A stretch of 64,000 bases of DNA from NCBI GenBank assembly GCA_016715325.1, contig JADKAL010000002.1:310001-374000 (forward strand). The letters are read 5' to 3'. Positions 11,313-20,591 of the stretch are shown in pieces. Source of the DNA: Methylococcaceae bacterium. GTDB lineage: Bacteria > Pseudomonadota > Gammaproteobacteria > Methylococcales > Methylomonadaceae. A model generated the notes under the pieces. The model was not told where the DNA came from and searched no databases. It worked only from the letters and a program-made list of their open reading frames with translations. Position 1 is the stretch's first letter; every line of letters begins with the position of its first letter. A program made the position numbers and the translations under genes.

Positions 11313-11731
11313 TCTTATAGCACCTACGGCTCTATGTTATATATGGTCTCAATAATCCTTAAAACACTGCGAAATTCGTATGAAAAACTCCTTTTCACGT
11401 TAATTGCCAACAAGAATTTCAGACATCTTTTCCCAAATGCACCACGGGTATTATTTGTAAGCTGGTCGTACATGCCGGAACTACGCATTATTGATTCGGC
11501 TTTTTAACGTTTGAGACGTTTGTGCTTAGCAAGTCGAAGCACAGAGTATCTTTCGACTCGCGCAATAATCAAAGTGCGCAGGAGTTAAGACTTCAAAGGG
11601 CTGAATCTATACTCTCGGCTAGCGCGGATCTAATCGTAAACACTGATGGCGCGGTTATTCAAATAGAAATAGCCAACGAAGTTGCTACAACAACTCTTAA
11701 TCGGCTAACCGTTGTAAGACAACGGCAACTT

Positions 11732-12298
11732 TCACAGACACATTGAGGCGGTTTCGGATTCAGTCGGCAGCAATTGCGGTGTAATTTGCGCTAACCAGAT
11801 TTTGATCCGCTCTTCTGTTAAATGCGGTTGTCCGCGCTGATCGAGCACTAACCCCACAAACTGTCCATCAATAATCGAATCCGAATGCTCAAATTGATAA
11901 CCTTCGGTACTCCATCGCCCTATCATGCTGGCGCCATAACCGTAAAAGATCCGGTAGAGCTGGATCAACGAGCTGGCAAAACGCTTGGCGTAGCGTTCCT
12001 GATGGCCCAAGCCGAACAGCGCCACCCGTTTACCGGTAAGGTCTACACCGTCAAGATAATGCACAAATTCAGCCCAGTTAGCTTCCTGGCAACCCACCGC
12101 CAATCCGGGCAGATCGCCAACGCCATAACTGGGCGTACCTAAAATAAGGGCGTTGTAGGCAAGCAATTCTTCCGGCTTGGTGCGGTTGATATTTTTAGGC
12201 TTGTCCGCCAATTCTTCGCCTAACAATCTGTAAATTTTCTTTGCCGCCAATCGGGTGCTGCCGGTATCCGTGCCGAAAAAAATGCCGATTTTGTTCAT
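11732..12298 (-). CDS. Flavodoxin (long-chain type)
   Basis: A 188-residue FMN-binding electron carrier of the cytoplasm. The N-terminal phosphate-binding loop is FFGTDTGSTRLAAKKI. The FMN-contact loops are LGTPSYGVGDLPG near residue 60 and LFGLGHQERYAKRF near 98. The insert around YGYGASMIGRWSTEGYQFEHS is the extra loop of long-chain flavodoxins. The ATG at 12298 (MNKIGIFFG) starts directly at beta-strand 1, so the 22 residues upstream in the same frame are rejected. It could donate electrons to any of several reductases. No nitrogenase or biosynthetic partner is nearby. Confidence 0.88.
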   Translation of the reverse strand: MNKIGIFFGTDTGSTRLAAKKIYRLLGEELADKPKNINRTKPEELLAYNALILGTPSYGVGDLPGLAVGCQEANWAEFVHYLDGVDLTGKRVALFGLGHQERYAKRFASSLIQLYRIFYGYGASMIGRWSTEGYQFEHSDSIIDGQFVGLVLDQRGQPHLTEERIKIWLAQITPQLLPTESETASMCL

Positions 12299-12530
12299 AA
12301 TCCACCTGTACTTAAACTTTAAAGAAACCGCTATGCGTTGTAGCTTTCTTACTAACCAAAGCAATTTTCAGACCATCGGTTATTTCTCAATACACCCCGC
12401 CTACCTTGCTGATTAAGCAGATAAAGAGAAAATTATTTTAGCTAGGATTGTTGATGGAAAATAGACAATTGCCATTGTAGATTGGGGGATTTACGACACT
12501 GTGCCGTTAATTGTGGTAGCGCTGTCCTAA

Positions 12531-12652
12531 CTATTGATTCGGCCTTTTAAAGTCTGAACCGTTCGTGCTGAGCGAGTCGAAGCACAGACCGACTTTCGAC
12601 AGGCTCAAGACGAACGGAAGTAAATACTTCATAGGGCCGAATCTATAATCAC
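12531..12652. repeat. REP-like element, complete copy
   Basis: A ~120-bp element bounded by ATTGATTCGGCC on the left and GGGCCGAATC(T/A)AT on the right, which are reverse complements. Inside are CGTTCGTGCTGAGCGAGTCGAAG and TTCGACAGGCTCAAGACGAACG-type palindromic halves. Related copies lie near 11487, 34812, 35117, 38584, 39184 and 39440. Confidence 0.75.
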
Positions 12653-12670
12653 CGCCGATATAAAGCCTGT

Positions 12671-12982
12671 TTACGGCTCAATCTGTTTTTCTAGCTCTAC
12701 CTGATCGTTAAAAACCAGGATGGTAACTTCCCCATCGACATCGGTTATTACCGCCTGCCGTACTACGCCGCTATCGTGGTAGTTGTAGCAATGCAGTAAC
12801 TCGATTTCTCCATAGACCAGCTTTTCACAACGAATCAGGCGTTCGTGTTCATCGTAAAACCCACGAAAATAAGTATTCCGGTTTTCGCGTTCGTCGTCTT
12901 TTATTTCGTTGACCAAATTCAAAGGCAACTTTATGCCGCTGTAACTGATGAAGTAACGGCAATTATTATTTTCGGAGTCCAT
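12671..12982 (-). CDS. Small conserved protein, DUF6156-like
   Basis: A 103-residue soluble protein (MDSENNNCRYFISYSGIKLP). It has a central beta-rich pattern with YFRGFYDEHERLIRCEKLVYGEIELLH and a repeat-like continuation. I associate CRYF-x-SYSG-x-KLPL-x-LVN with DUF6156, from memory. The function is unknown. The start at 12982 gives a compact domain. No operon partner is evident. Confidence 0.6.
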   Translation of the reverse strand: MDSENNNCRYFISYSGIKLPLNLVNEIKDDERENRNTYFRGFYDEHERLIRCEKLVYGEIELLHCYNYHDSGVVRQAVITDVDGEVTILVFNDQVELEKQIEP

Positions 12983-13083
12983 ATGAGATAACAGGTTCTG
13001 GTTAAAAACCGGTATGCAGCAAGGTTTATGCCTTTACCGGGATACTTAAAGCACAAGGCTTGAGCGGATCAATCACTGGTTGA

Positions 13084-13341
13084 TTGTGTTCGATAGCGTT
13101 CTTCTCATTCCATTATTGTCGGTTTTATAACAAGGCTTGGGCTGCTTTCATCAAGATAACCAAGCATTCGGTGTTGGCCTTAAACTTGCTTATTCCTATG
13201 TTAGCAATTTTAACTGTTTGGCAAAGTATGAAACGCTATCTCGACGGGTCATCCTATGAATATGCCGACATGGGCGATGCGTTTTCCGACATTCCGAAAA
13301 ACGGGGGCGATTTCGGCAAACCTATGCATCTTGCTGAATGA
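13084..13341 (+). CDS. Possible small membrane protein, 85 aa
   Basis: An ATG-initiated frame with one clear hydrophobic segment (residues about 27-45, VLALNLLIPMLAILTVW) and a polar tail (YADMGDAFSDIPKNGGDFGKP). It ends 34 bases before the start of the AAA+ ATPase gene on the same strand, so the two could be co-transcribed. I do not recognise the sequence. A competing frame covers the last third of this ORF and continues into the ATPase gene. Confidence 0.35.
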   Translation: MCSIAFFSFHYCRFYNKAWAAFIKITKHSVLALNLLIPMLAILTVWQSMKRYLDGSSYEYADMGDAFSDIPKNGGDFGKPMHLAE

Positions 13342-13375
13342 CTTTATATGGCAATACCAAGACAGGAATGAAGCG

Positions 13376-14930
13376 ATGAAATTAGTCATTGAAAAACGCC
13401 ATTTTGAGCCATTGTTGGTTACACATCCGCGTTTACAGGGATTTTCCGAACAATTTCGCTTCGGCAATAAGGTAAAACTTGCCTATCACCAGCTTACTTC
13501 GGACGAATTGCTCAGTTTGTCAGGTATCTACGAGCTGGCAGGTGAGACGTTTCAACCGCAAGTCGCCTTGCTGTCCGCGCTGCAATCCGCGCTAAGTGTC
13601 GACAAACGGCGTTATACAGCCGAGCAACTGGAAATGCTGTTGCCTGAAATCGCCCATTACTTATTGGACGGGGCAATTCGCGGCTGGTTATTCCATGTCC
13701 AGCCTATTCGCCGACAAGAATTATCTCAAGGAAACGCCTGCTCTCATTACCAGTTACGACGAAGCCGCCAATCGCTATTTCGACTGGCGCTCACGTTATA
13801 GCGAACAATTTTCAGGCTGGGGCACGGGCATCTATGCCGATGACCCGACGGCCAATAATCGTAGTAACGATTGGACGCGCAAAAACACCGTACTGCTCTC
13901 CTCTGGCGGCGATGCCTGCCGTTTGATCAACGACGAAAACATCCTGGTCGAACGTGCCTTGAGTGTTGATGCTTCTGGCGATATTCTCGGAAAATATCTG
14001 CGCAAAGCCGCCAAAAGCATGCGTTACGACAGCAAAGCCGAAAAAGCCATGGAGCACGTCAAAGATGAAATACCTAGCGGACTGTTCACCGAATTGCCGA
14101 TACATGGCTTTATTCTCATGTTCCATCTGGAACTGCATCACCACGTTTGGGTGCATGTCGATAACCTGGAGCCTTACCGCTACCAACCTGAACTGAAACA
14201 AAAACTGATCTTGCCGTCGGAGCAAACCGACCTTATCGACATCTTGACGGCTGAAATGGATATGTTAATGGACGACATCGTTGCCGGAAAATCGGGCGGT
14301 ACGACCGTCTTGTGCGCCGGGCCTGCGGGGGTTGGCAAGACCTTGACTGCCGAAGTTTACTCGGAAATCATCAAACGGCCTTTATACCGGGTACACTCCG
14401 GGCAGTTAGGCTTAAACGTCGCCGAAATGGAAAAAATCCTCAAAGAAACCTTGATACGCGCGCAGCGTTGGGGAGCTGTCATGCTGATCGATGAAGCGGA
14501 TGTTTACATCAAAAAACGCGCTGACAATCTGGCTTCCAATGCAGTCGTCGGCGTATTTTTGCGTTTGCTGGAATATTTCAACGGTTTGTTGTTTTTGACG
14601 ACCAACCGGATCGACGACATTGACGAAGCCATCGTTTCCCGCTGCATCGCGCTGATCCGCTACCACGCGCCTAACCATGCCGACCGCTGCAAGATTTGGC
14701 AGGTCATGACGGAGCAATTTTCGCTGCCGATAGATGAAAGCTTAATCATAGAACTGGTGGAACTGTTCCCTGCCGCCACCGGACGGGACATCAAAGGGCT
14801 CACGAAATTGGTCGCCAAATTTTGCCAGCAAAAGCAATTACCGCCAACATTGGAGGTATTCAAACGCTGTTCGGTATTTCGTGGTTTGGAATTGGTTGAA
14901 TATCAGCCAGCACCCAAAAAAACAGCATGA
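13376..14930 (+). CDS. AAA+ family ATPase, frameshifted
   Basis: A two-part protein of about 517 residues. The N-terminal ~270 residues (from MKLVIEKRHFEPLLVTHPRL) match nothing I know. The C-terminal AAA+ module has Walker A AGPAGVGKT, Walker B AVMLIDEADVYI, sensor-1 LLFLTTNRIDDID and an arginine-finger region FPAATGRDIKG. The frame breaks between 13705 and 13735: one frame ends ...GWLFHVQP, and the next resumes as SSLFADKNYLKETPAL. The total of 1555 nt is one base over a multiple of three, so one indel accounts for it. Such ATPases usually remodel or unfold proteins. No substrate can be named from context. Confidence 0.75.
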
Positions 14931-15132
14931 TTTATGTAGGGGTTTTGTAACATTTCTTACAAAAATCGTGTGAACAACCAATAACCTACCGAATTCATTT
15001 CACGCTCTATTTTCTAAAATATTGATAGTTAAGCGATATCTTTTACCTGAAAAAATTGGTACTTATTTTGCTAATCATATAAAACAATCTCTGTATTTTT
15101 ATCCATCATTTTGAGCAATCAAGGAGCAATCA

Positions 15133-15351
15133 GTGTCGATCAAGATAATTAAAGCATTTTCCGATCAAGCAAAAATCGAAGACGATCTCAAAGAAAAATT
15201 AAAAGCGTGCTTAAAAATTAAAGAACTCATCGCGTTAGGCGCAGAATACGGTTTTGAAATTGATGAAGTCGATTTATACCCACCGAATGAACCACAATTC
15301 ACTGAGGATCAACTTTCAGAAAAAATGGCCAAAGCTTTGCTGAGGGTTTAA
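15133..15351 (+). CDS. Nif11-domain small protein
   Basis: A 72-residue protein starting at GTG, 7 nt after a strong AAGGAG site at 15121-15126. It has the Nif11 pattern: a helix (IIKAFSDQAKIEDDLKEKLKAC), then KELIALGAEYGFEIDEVDL. The family occurs both in nitrogen-fixation regions and as leader peptides of ribosomal natural products (NHLP/Nif11 type). Neither a nif cluster nor a modification enzyme is visible here, and there is no double-Gly cleavage site with a Cys-rich core, so it looks like an orphan member with unknown role. Confidence 0.7.
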   Translation: MSIKIIKAFSDQAKIEDDLKEKLKACLKIKELIALGAEYGFEIDEVDLYPPNEPQFTEDQLSEKMAKALLRV

Positions 15352-16012
15352 CAATATATTTTTTTAAGCAAACTCTAGCGAAAGCTTATAAAGCTCGAAT
15401 CTAACAAATGCACTGCTATCCCTTAGAGTGTATTTTAAGATTTACGGCGTTTTCGGAGAACTCCGTCATTTTCAGGTCATCCGATTTACACTAATAGCTT
15501 TCGACCGAATCTTGCATTTAAACTTGATACAATGCCAGTAAAGGCTTCAAATTCTGTTGCTAATTCCCATCTCTTTTCCTTACTAAAGCTTATTCAATAA
15601 ACGAAATGCAGTGATTAGATAACCGGTCATTGGTGCAGTGCCGCTTGACACCACGCCGGTTGAGCATCGCTGAACCAACGACAGGTTGAAGTGATGACCT
15701 AAAAGGACACATCCGACACGACTTTTCGCTTTTATTACGGCAAATGTAGGCGTGTTAACGCCTCTCTGCTCACTACAATTTCAATCTAAAGCGACGTACT
15801 ATCGAGAGAAAATCACCGGTTGTTGCTGTGCCTGAATGGTACAATAAAACATCAGTTATTTTTCTTGTCAATACTGAACCCTTAATAGATGGGACTAAAC
15901 AGCTACCCCTATAACTTCAAGGATTCCGTGAGTTATAAAATGCGATTTTTTTTATTTATTAAGCAGCGAAAATCCTCAACCGTAAAAAATTATTATTAAA
16001 AGGGCGGTCAGT
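15352..16012. other. Intergenic region, nothing recognised
   Basis: About 660 AT-rich bases between the Nif11-type gene and the hydrolase. The last ~60 bases end in GGGCGGTC before the hydrolase ATG and may carry its promoter and ribosome site. I see no gene, repeat or structured RNA that I can support. Confidence 0.5.
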
Positions 16013-17104
16013 ATGAATGCAACATCGGAATTTACAGAAACAGAACTGTTCGACCGTGTACAAAAACCGCGCACAAAACGGGCCTTGCGTGCGGCGTCGC
16101 CTACGTTCTATTTTTTTGATGCCAGCGATGGCGTTCAACTTCGACTTGCTCGTTACCAAGGTGGCAGCAAAGGGCCGGTTTTGCTTTCGCACTGTATCGG
16201 CGTCTCGCAACGCATGTATTCGACGGACACTCTTGAAACCAATTTGCTGGAATATCTTTACGAACACGACTACGATGTTTGGCTGGTCGATCACCGTTTA
16301 AGCATCGAGCTACCGAGTTCTTACCGGCAATCGACGATGGACGACGTCGCAACTAAAGACTATCCCGCTGCAGTCGCCAAAGTTCTCGAAATCAGCCGGG
16401 CTAAAAGTTTGCAAGTGGTTGCGCACGGCGTCGGTTCCTCGACGTTTACAATGGCAATGCTGGCCGGATTGCAAGGTGTGCGGACCGCCGTCTGTTCGCA
16501 AGTCTCTACAGACTTGATCGTACCGCCGTTAAACCTGTTTAAATCGTATCTGACGTCTTATGCAAAAACAGCTGGATTAAGGACGTTAACTACCTATACC
16601 GACAACGATGAAGCCTACCTTGGCAGGGCTTATAACTTCGCCATCCAATTCTATCCGATGGAAACGGAAGAACGTTGCAAAAACCCGGTCTGTCGGCGCA
16701 TCAGCGGAATTTACGGCAATTTGTACGAGCACGGCCAATTAAGCGCCGAAACGCATCGCGCCATGCATGAATTATTCGGTGTGGTGAATCTAACTGCGAT
16801 GTCTCAACTTTCGCGGATTTCAATCGCCCGGCATTTAGTCGATGCGACAGGTAAAGAAGCGTATTTGCCGCATTTGAGCCGTCTTGCCATTCCGATTGCT
16901 TTCATACACGGCGCGGAAAATATTTGCGTGTTACCGGAAAGCACCGAAATGACGATGGATCGTGTCACTAAAGCTAACGGCTCGGGACTTTACCAGCGCT
17001 TTTTGATTCCCGAATACGGTCATGTCGATTGCATAATCGGCAAAAACGCCGTCAACGACGTTTATCCGCATATCTTAAGCCATTTACAGGACTCGGATAG
17101 CTGA
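16013..17104 (+). CDS. Alpha/beta hydrolase with altered nucleophile
   Basis: A 363-residue alpha/beta-fold protein. It resembles the hydrolase half of GMC-oxidoreductase/hydrolase fusion proteins and cholesterol-oxidase-like relatives. Matching stretches include YEHDYDVWLVDHR, DDVATKDYPAAVAKV, MLAGLQGVRTAVCSQ, ERCKNPVCRRISGIYG and FIHGAENICVLPE. A C-terminal GHVDC could supply the catalytic His. In the relatives I recall, the nucleophile elbow reads AHCVGS. Here the DNA encodes AHGVGS (GGC in place of TGC/TGT), so the nucleophile appears replaced by Gly. It has no signal peptide. It may be inactive, non-catalytic, or use a neighbouring Ser. Confidence 0.75.
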   Translation: MNATSEFTETELFDRVQKPRTKRALRAASPTFYFFDASDGVQLRLARYQGGSKGPVLLSHCIGVSQRMYSTDTLETNLLEYLYEHDYDVWLVDHRLSIELPSSYRQSTMDDVATKDYPAAVAKVLEISRAKSLQVVAHGVGSSTFTMAMLAGLQGVRTAVCSQVSTDLIVPPLNLFKSYLTSYAKTAGLRTLTTYTDNDEAYLGRAYNFAIQFYPMETEERCKNPVCRRISGIYGNLYEHGQLSAETHRAMHELFGVVNLTAMSQLSRISIARHLVDATGKEAYLPHLSRLAIPIAFIHGAENICVLPESTEMTMDRVTKANGSGLYQRFLIPEYGHVDCIIGKNAVNDVYPHILSHLQDSDS

Positions 17105-17183
17105 GGATAAATAAGAACCGTTTGATGACTCACGTTATCAAACGCATCATCGCAATCCATGTTCTTAAATTACGGTTCTACTC

Positions 17184-17555
17184 ATGAAAAAAATATTAGG
17201 TATTCTACTGATTACACTTTCCGCCTGCCAGTTTCAACAACCGGACTATCTTAAAATGCTCAGCGCAACTGAATTGCACGAGATTCTGCAAAAGGAAGAT
17301 ATTTTTCTGGTCGATGTTCATACGCCGCAACAACGCCATATCAAAGGTACCGATCTTGTAATTCCGTACAATGAAGTCGATAAACATCTCGAAAAGCTGC
17401 CTCAAGACAAAACCACTCCGATTTATCTGTATTGCGAGGGCGGCCCCATGGGAAATGCGGCGGCTAAAAAGCTCCACGAAATGGGCTACCAAAACATATT
17501 CAACCTTGATGGCGGCGCAAGCGCTTGGAAAACTGCGGGATTCGAGTTTGAGTGA
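17184..17555 (+). CDS. Rhodanese-like lipoprotein
   Basis: A 123-residue single-domain rhodanese with a lipoprotein signal (lipobox LSAC, Cys15), so it is expected on the periplasmic face of a membrane. The rhodanese core includes FLVDVHTPQQRHIKGTDLVIPYNEV and the active-site loop YCEGGPMGNAAA with the catalytic Cys. The C-terminal LDGGASAWKTAGFEFE is typical. It probably transfers or binds sulfane sulfur. It sits between the hydrolase and the alcohol dehydrogenase on the same strand, with gaps of about 80-90 bp. Confidence 0.82.
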   Translation: MKKILGILLITLSACQFQQPDYLKMLSATELHEILQKEDIFLVDVHTPQQRHIKGTDLVIPYNEVDKHLEKLPQDKTTPIYLYCEGGPMGNAAAKKLHEMGYQNIFNLDGGASAWKTAGFEFE

Positions 17556-17648
17556 ACTTCAATGCTCAACAAGCGGTCCGTTGTTAGTTGAACTTACAAA
17601 CATGCCAATGCTCAGCTATCATCTTTGTTAAACAAAAAGGAACTCAGT

Positions 17649-18698
17649 ATGCTTAAAACTCAGGGCTATGTTGCCCATAATGCCGACACGCCGTTAGTTC
17701 CGTTCAGTTTCGAACGCCGTGAGCCCTTGGCTAACGATGTTCAAATCGAAATCTTGTACTGCGGCGTGTGTCATTCAGACATCCACCAAGTACGCAACGA
17801 ATGGGGCAATGCCAGTTTTCCGATGGTACCCGGTCATGAAATCATCGGCAAAGTCACCGCATTGGGCGGCGCTGTCACCGATTTTAAAATCGGCGAAACC
17901 GTCGGTGTAGGTTGTCTGGTCGATTCTTGCCGAACCTGCCCGGATTGTCAGGATCACCTAGAACAGTTCTGCAACGCGCCTACCTTTACTTATAATTCGG
18001 AGGATCAAATCTCCGGCGGCAACACTTACGGCGGTTATTCCACGCAAGTCGTCGTCGACCGTCATTTCGTCCTGCATGTCTCCGATAAACTCGACCCGGC
18101 CGCCGCCGCACCGCTGTTATGCGCCGGTATAACAACGTATTCGCCCTTGAAGCATTGGAAGATCGGCAAAGGCCATAAAGTCGGCATCGTCGGTTTGGGC
18201 GGACTGGGGCATATGGGCGTCAAATTCGCCCGCGCGATGGGTGCGCATGTCGTCTTGTTTACCACATCGGCAAATAAAGTAGAGGATGCTAAACGAATAG
18301 GCGCGCATGAAGTCGTCATTTCTAAAGACGACGAAGCCATGCAGCAACACAGATTAAGTTTCGACTTTATACTAAACACAGTTGCCGCCGCCCACAATCT
18401 GGACAGTTTTACCGAATTGCTCAAACGCGACGGTACCTTATGCTTAGTCGGCGTTCCCGATCATCCTCATCCTTCTCCATCCGTCGGCAACTTGATTTTT
18501 AAACGCCGTCAGATAGCCGGTTCTTTAATCGGCGGTATCAAGGAAACCCAGGAGATGCTCGATTTTTGCGCCGAGCACAATATCGTTTCCGACATTGAAA
18601 CGATACCCATGCAACAAATCAATGAAGCGTACGAACGGATGTTGAAAAGCGATGTGAAGTACCGGTTTGTTATTGATTTAGCGAGTTTGAAGAATTAA
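17649..18698 (+). CDS. Zinc-dependent alcohol dehydrogenase
   Basis: A 349-residue medium-chain dehydrogenase of the cinnamyl/YahK-like group, oxidising alcohols or reducing aldehydes with NAD(P). Catalytic-zinc ligands are CGVCHSDIHQV and GHEIIG. The structural zinc is bound by the Cys quartet CRTCPDCQDHLEQFC, and the cofactor motif is GLGGLGHMG near residue 183. AAAAPLLCAGITTYSPLKHW is the usual signature. The ATG at 17649 follows an AAAGGAA site; an in-frame ATG 24 bases upstream overlaps it and is rejected. A bidirectional hairpin terminator follows at 18792. Confidence 0.9.
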   Translation: MLKTQGYVAHNADTPLVPFSFERREPLANDVQIEILYCGVCHSDIHQVRNEWGNASFPMVPGHEIIGKVTALGGAVTDFKIGETVGVGCLVDSCRTCPDCQDHLEQFCNAPTFTYNSEDQISGGNTYGGYSTQVVVDRHFVLHVSDKLDPAAAAPLLCAGITTYSPLKHWKIGKGHKVGIVGLGGLGHMGVKFARAMGAHVVLFTTSANKVEDAKRIGAHEVVISKDDEAMQQHRLSFDFILNTVAAAHNLDSFTELLKRDGTLCLVGVPDHPHPSPSVGNLIFKRRQIAGSLIGGIKETQEMLDFCAEHNIVSDIETIPMQQINEAYERMLKSDVKYRFVIDLASLKN

Positions 18699-18791
18699 GC
18701 CTACAACAACAGTTTTATGAAGCTCAGGACGAACGCTAATATGCTGTATCCGTATTGGTGTAGTTTCCTGGAGAAACAAAATTGACATACG

Positions 18792-18822
18792 AGCCTGTTT
18801 TGACAACTGACAGGCTTATTTT
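18792..18822. terminator. Bidirectional hairpin terminator
   Basis: AGCCTGT (18792-18798) pairs with ACAGGCT (18810-18816) around an 11-base loop and is followed by TATTTTC. It lies between the convergent alcohol dehydrogenase and adenylate-forming ligase genes and could serve both. Confidence 0.65.
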
Positions 18823-20327
18823 CATTTCCGCGTATATCGATGCTTAACTCCCACCGGAAAATACTCGGGATCGGCAAAGGGTCGCAATGAAATCTGCGGC
18901 ATTTGCCGTTCCATCGGTGTGTAATTGGCGAACTCGCTGTTTAACCGCACTAACTGCGTTCGGATGGATTCGGCAATCGCTTTTTTCAACGTTTCTTCGG
19001 GTTGAATCGTTGGCAGCAATTCCACCGTCACCGATAAAAACTTATCGCCGTCGTCGTTTTCTTTCGTTTCCAGCACGAATTTACCCGTGACCGATTTTAG
19101 GATCTCCGGTTGCTCCAAACCGACCGTGACATTCTCGGGATAAATATTCGCGCCGTAGTAGGACACGGTAAAATCCGCCCGGCCGAAAACATAAACAAAC
19201 GGCAGATTACGAGGTTGATAACCATCTTCCAAGCCCAGCACAGCCATCGAATCGACACCCTGTTCTTTGAGGAAAGTCCACATCTCGTCAAAGCCGATTA
19301 AGCCGCCTTTGTCGGCGATATGGTAGCGAACTAAAGGCACCGAATTTTCACCGGACACCACCAGCGTTCCGTCATGCGTTTCAAAGAAGCGGCTGACCGG
19401 ATCGTATTGCACCAAGGTCGGCAAACGCGATTCGCCGAATAAGGCGCGGGCGGCGTCGGGCCGATCGGCTAGAAAACGGCGAATAGCGATGCTGAACGGC
19501 GTTTCGTTACCTAGCACGCCGCCGTCGGCGGTGCCGTAGAGCGAAGCTGAATCGAAACACGGTGCAGTCGAACCGATGCGCTCGCCGACGAGGCTGCGCC
19601 ATTCCTCGCTGAAGACTTCCCCGGCAAACACCAGCTTTGGCTTAAACTTCGCCCAGTCGATACCTTCGGCAGTACCGGCATCGATCACGTCTTTAACGAA
19701 GGGCGGATACCCTAACAGCACCGTTTGCTCGAAATGCGGCGCCAGTTCCCGTACCACCCGAAAAATTTCGGCCTTATTGTTGCCCGGCGTTGCCACCAGC
19801 ATCGGATAACCCTTACGCGCCAAATGCCAGCAACACGAGGTCGTAAACAGCCCGCCCACCCAATTGCCCAGAGCAAAACACACAATCGCCAAAGTGCTGC
19901 GCTCATGCGCGCGGAAACTGTCATGAAACACCTGCTCGAACCGCACCGTCACATCCAGTTCGTACGCCGCCGAGCGCGGCCAAAATGTCGGTTGCCCGGT
20001 CGAACCGGACGATACCGCCACCCGATCAGCACCCTGTAAGCTACCGCCTAAACACCGTTCCGGCAGCCGATAAGCCTGCATGAAAGCCGGTTTAGTCATT
20101 AACGGCAAACACTGGAACGCCTGAAAAGATGAAATCCTTGAAGGATCGACGCCGTGTACTTCCAAATATCGGCGATACGCAGGTACCTCTGCCGCGCATC
20201 GTTGAAATAAAGCCAAGACCTTATCTTCCGAATTAAGCGACTGATGCTGTAAAAGAATTTGATCCAAGGGTGTAGAAAAAAAACGGTTAAAAACCTCATC
20301 GGATGGCGAAGTCGGCGGATTATTCAT
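18822..20327 (-). CDS. Adenylate-forming ligase, phenylacetate-CoA ligase-like
   Basis: A 501-residue member of the ANL/AMP-binding superfamily, closest in style to phenylacetate-CoA ligase and coenzyme F390 synthetase-like proteins. The phosphate-binding loop is AVSSGSTGQPTFWPRS near residue 110. LASLYGTADGG-type (DSASLYGTADGGVLGN) and VFGRADFTVSYYGANIYPENV mark the adenylation and hinge regions. The carboxylic-acid substrate is unknown. The ATG at 20327 follows an AGGAA site, and the 35 codons upstream in frame are rejected. The neighbouring aminotransferase on the same strand may act in the same pathway. Confidence 0.8.
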   Translation of the reverse strand: MNNPPTSPSDEVFNRFFSTPLDQILLQHQSLNSEDKVLALFQRCAAEVPAYRRYLEVHGVDPSRISSFQAFQCLPLMTKPAFMQAYRLPERCLGGSLQGADRVAVSSGSTGQPTFWPRSAAYELDVTVRFEQVFHDSFRAHERSTLAIVCFALGNWVGGLFTTSCCWHLARKGYPMLVATPGNNKAEIFRVVRELAPHFEQTVLLGYPPFVKDVIDAGTAEGIDWAKFKPKLVFAGEVFSEEWRSLVGERIGSTAPCFDSASLYGTADGGVLGNETPFSIAIRRFLADRPDAARALFGESRLPTLVQYDPVSRFFETHDGTLVVSGENSVPLVRYHIADKGGLIGFDEMWTFLKEQGVDSMAVLGLEDGYQPRNLPFVYVFGRADFTVSYYGANIYPENVTVGLEQPEILKSVTGKFVLETKENDDGDKFLSVTVELLPTIQPEETLKKAIAESIRTQLVRLNSEFANYTPMERQMPQISLRPFADPEYFPVGVKHRYTRK

Positions 20328-20392
20328 TGTAAATTCCTGACATGATTTCTTAGGTAGAGGCTTAAACCAGTGACTTGTGATAGTGTGGAATA

Positions 20393-20522
20393 ACAAACCT
20401 AGGGACGCTCTGAATAAGTTGATCCCATTCATGGCTCGACAAGCTCACCACCAACGGTATCAACCTCTGACCGTTCGTCCAGAGCCTGTCGAAGGACTTC
20501 CTCAGAGCTTCCCTAGGTTTGT
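20393..20522. repeat. MITE-like element with 22-bp terminal inverted repeats
   Basis: A ~130-bp non-coding element whose ends, ACAAACCTAGGGA-GCTCTGA, form nearly perfect terminal inverted repeats (one mismatch). The interior includes ACCGTTCGTCC and CCTGTCGAAGGAC, the same building blocks as the REP-like repeats elsewhere in the window. It lies between the ligase and aminotransferase genes. No transposase is encoded. Confidence 0.7.
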
Positions 20523-20591
20523 CACTCCAAAATACACGCGAACCATACGACTCATTAACAACACGGGTTAATCCAATTTCATTCATTATAG

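Larger units (their letters stand above)
11015..11731. other. Gene-poor region with repeats
   Basis: Over 700 bases between tamB and the flavodoxin gene. It holds one doubtful small ORF, a GCGTAATC inverted repeat and, from about 11487 to 11612, a degenerate copy of the REP-like repeat seen complete at 12531 (shared pieces GATTCGGC, AAGTCGAAGCACAGA and CAAAGGGCTGAATCTATA). Nothing else is recognisable. Confidence 0.55.
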
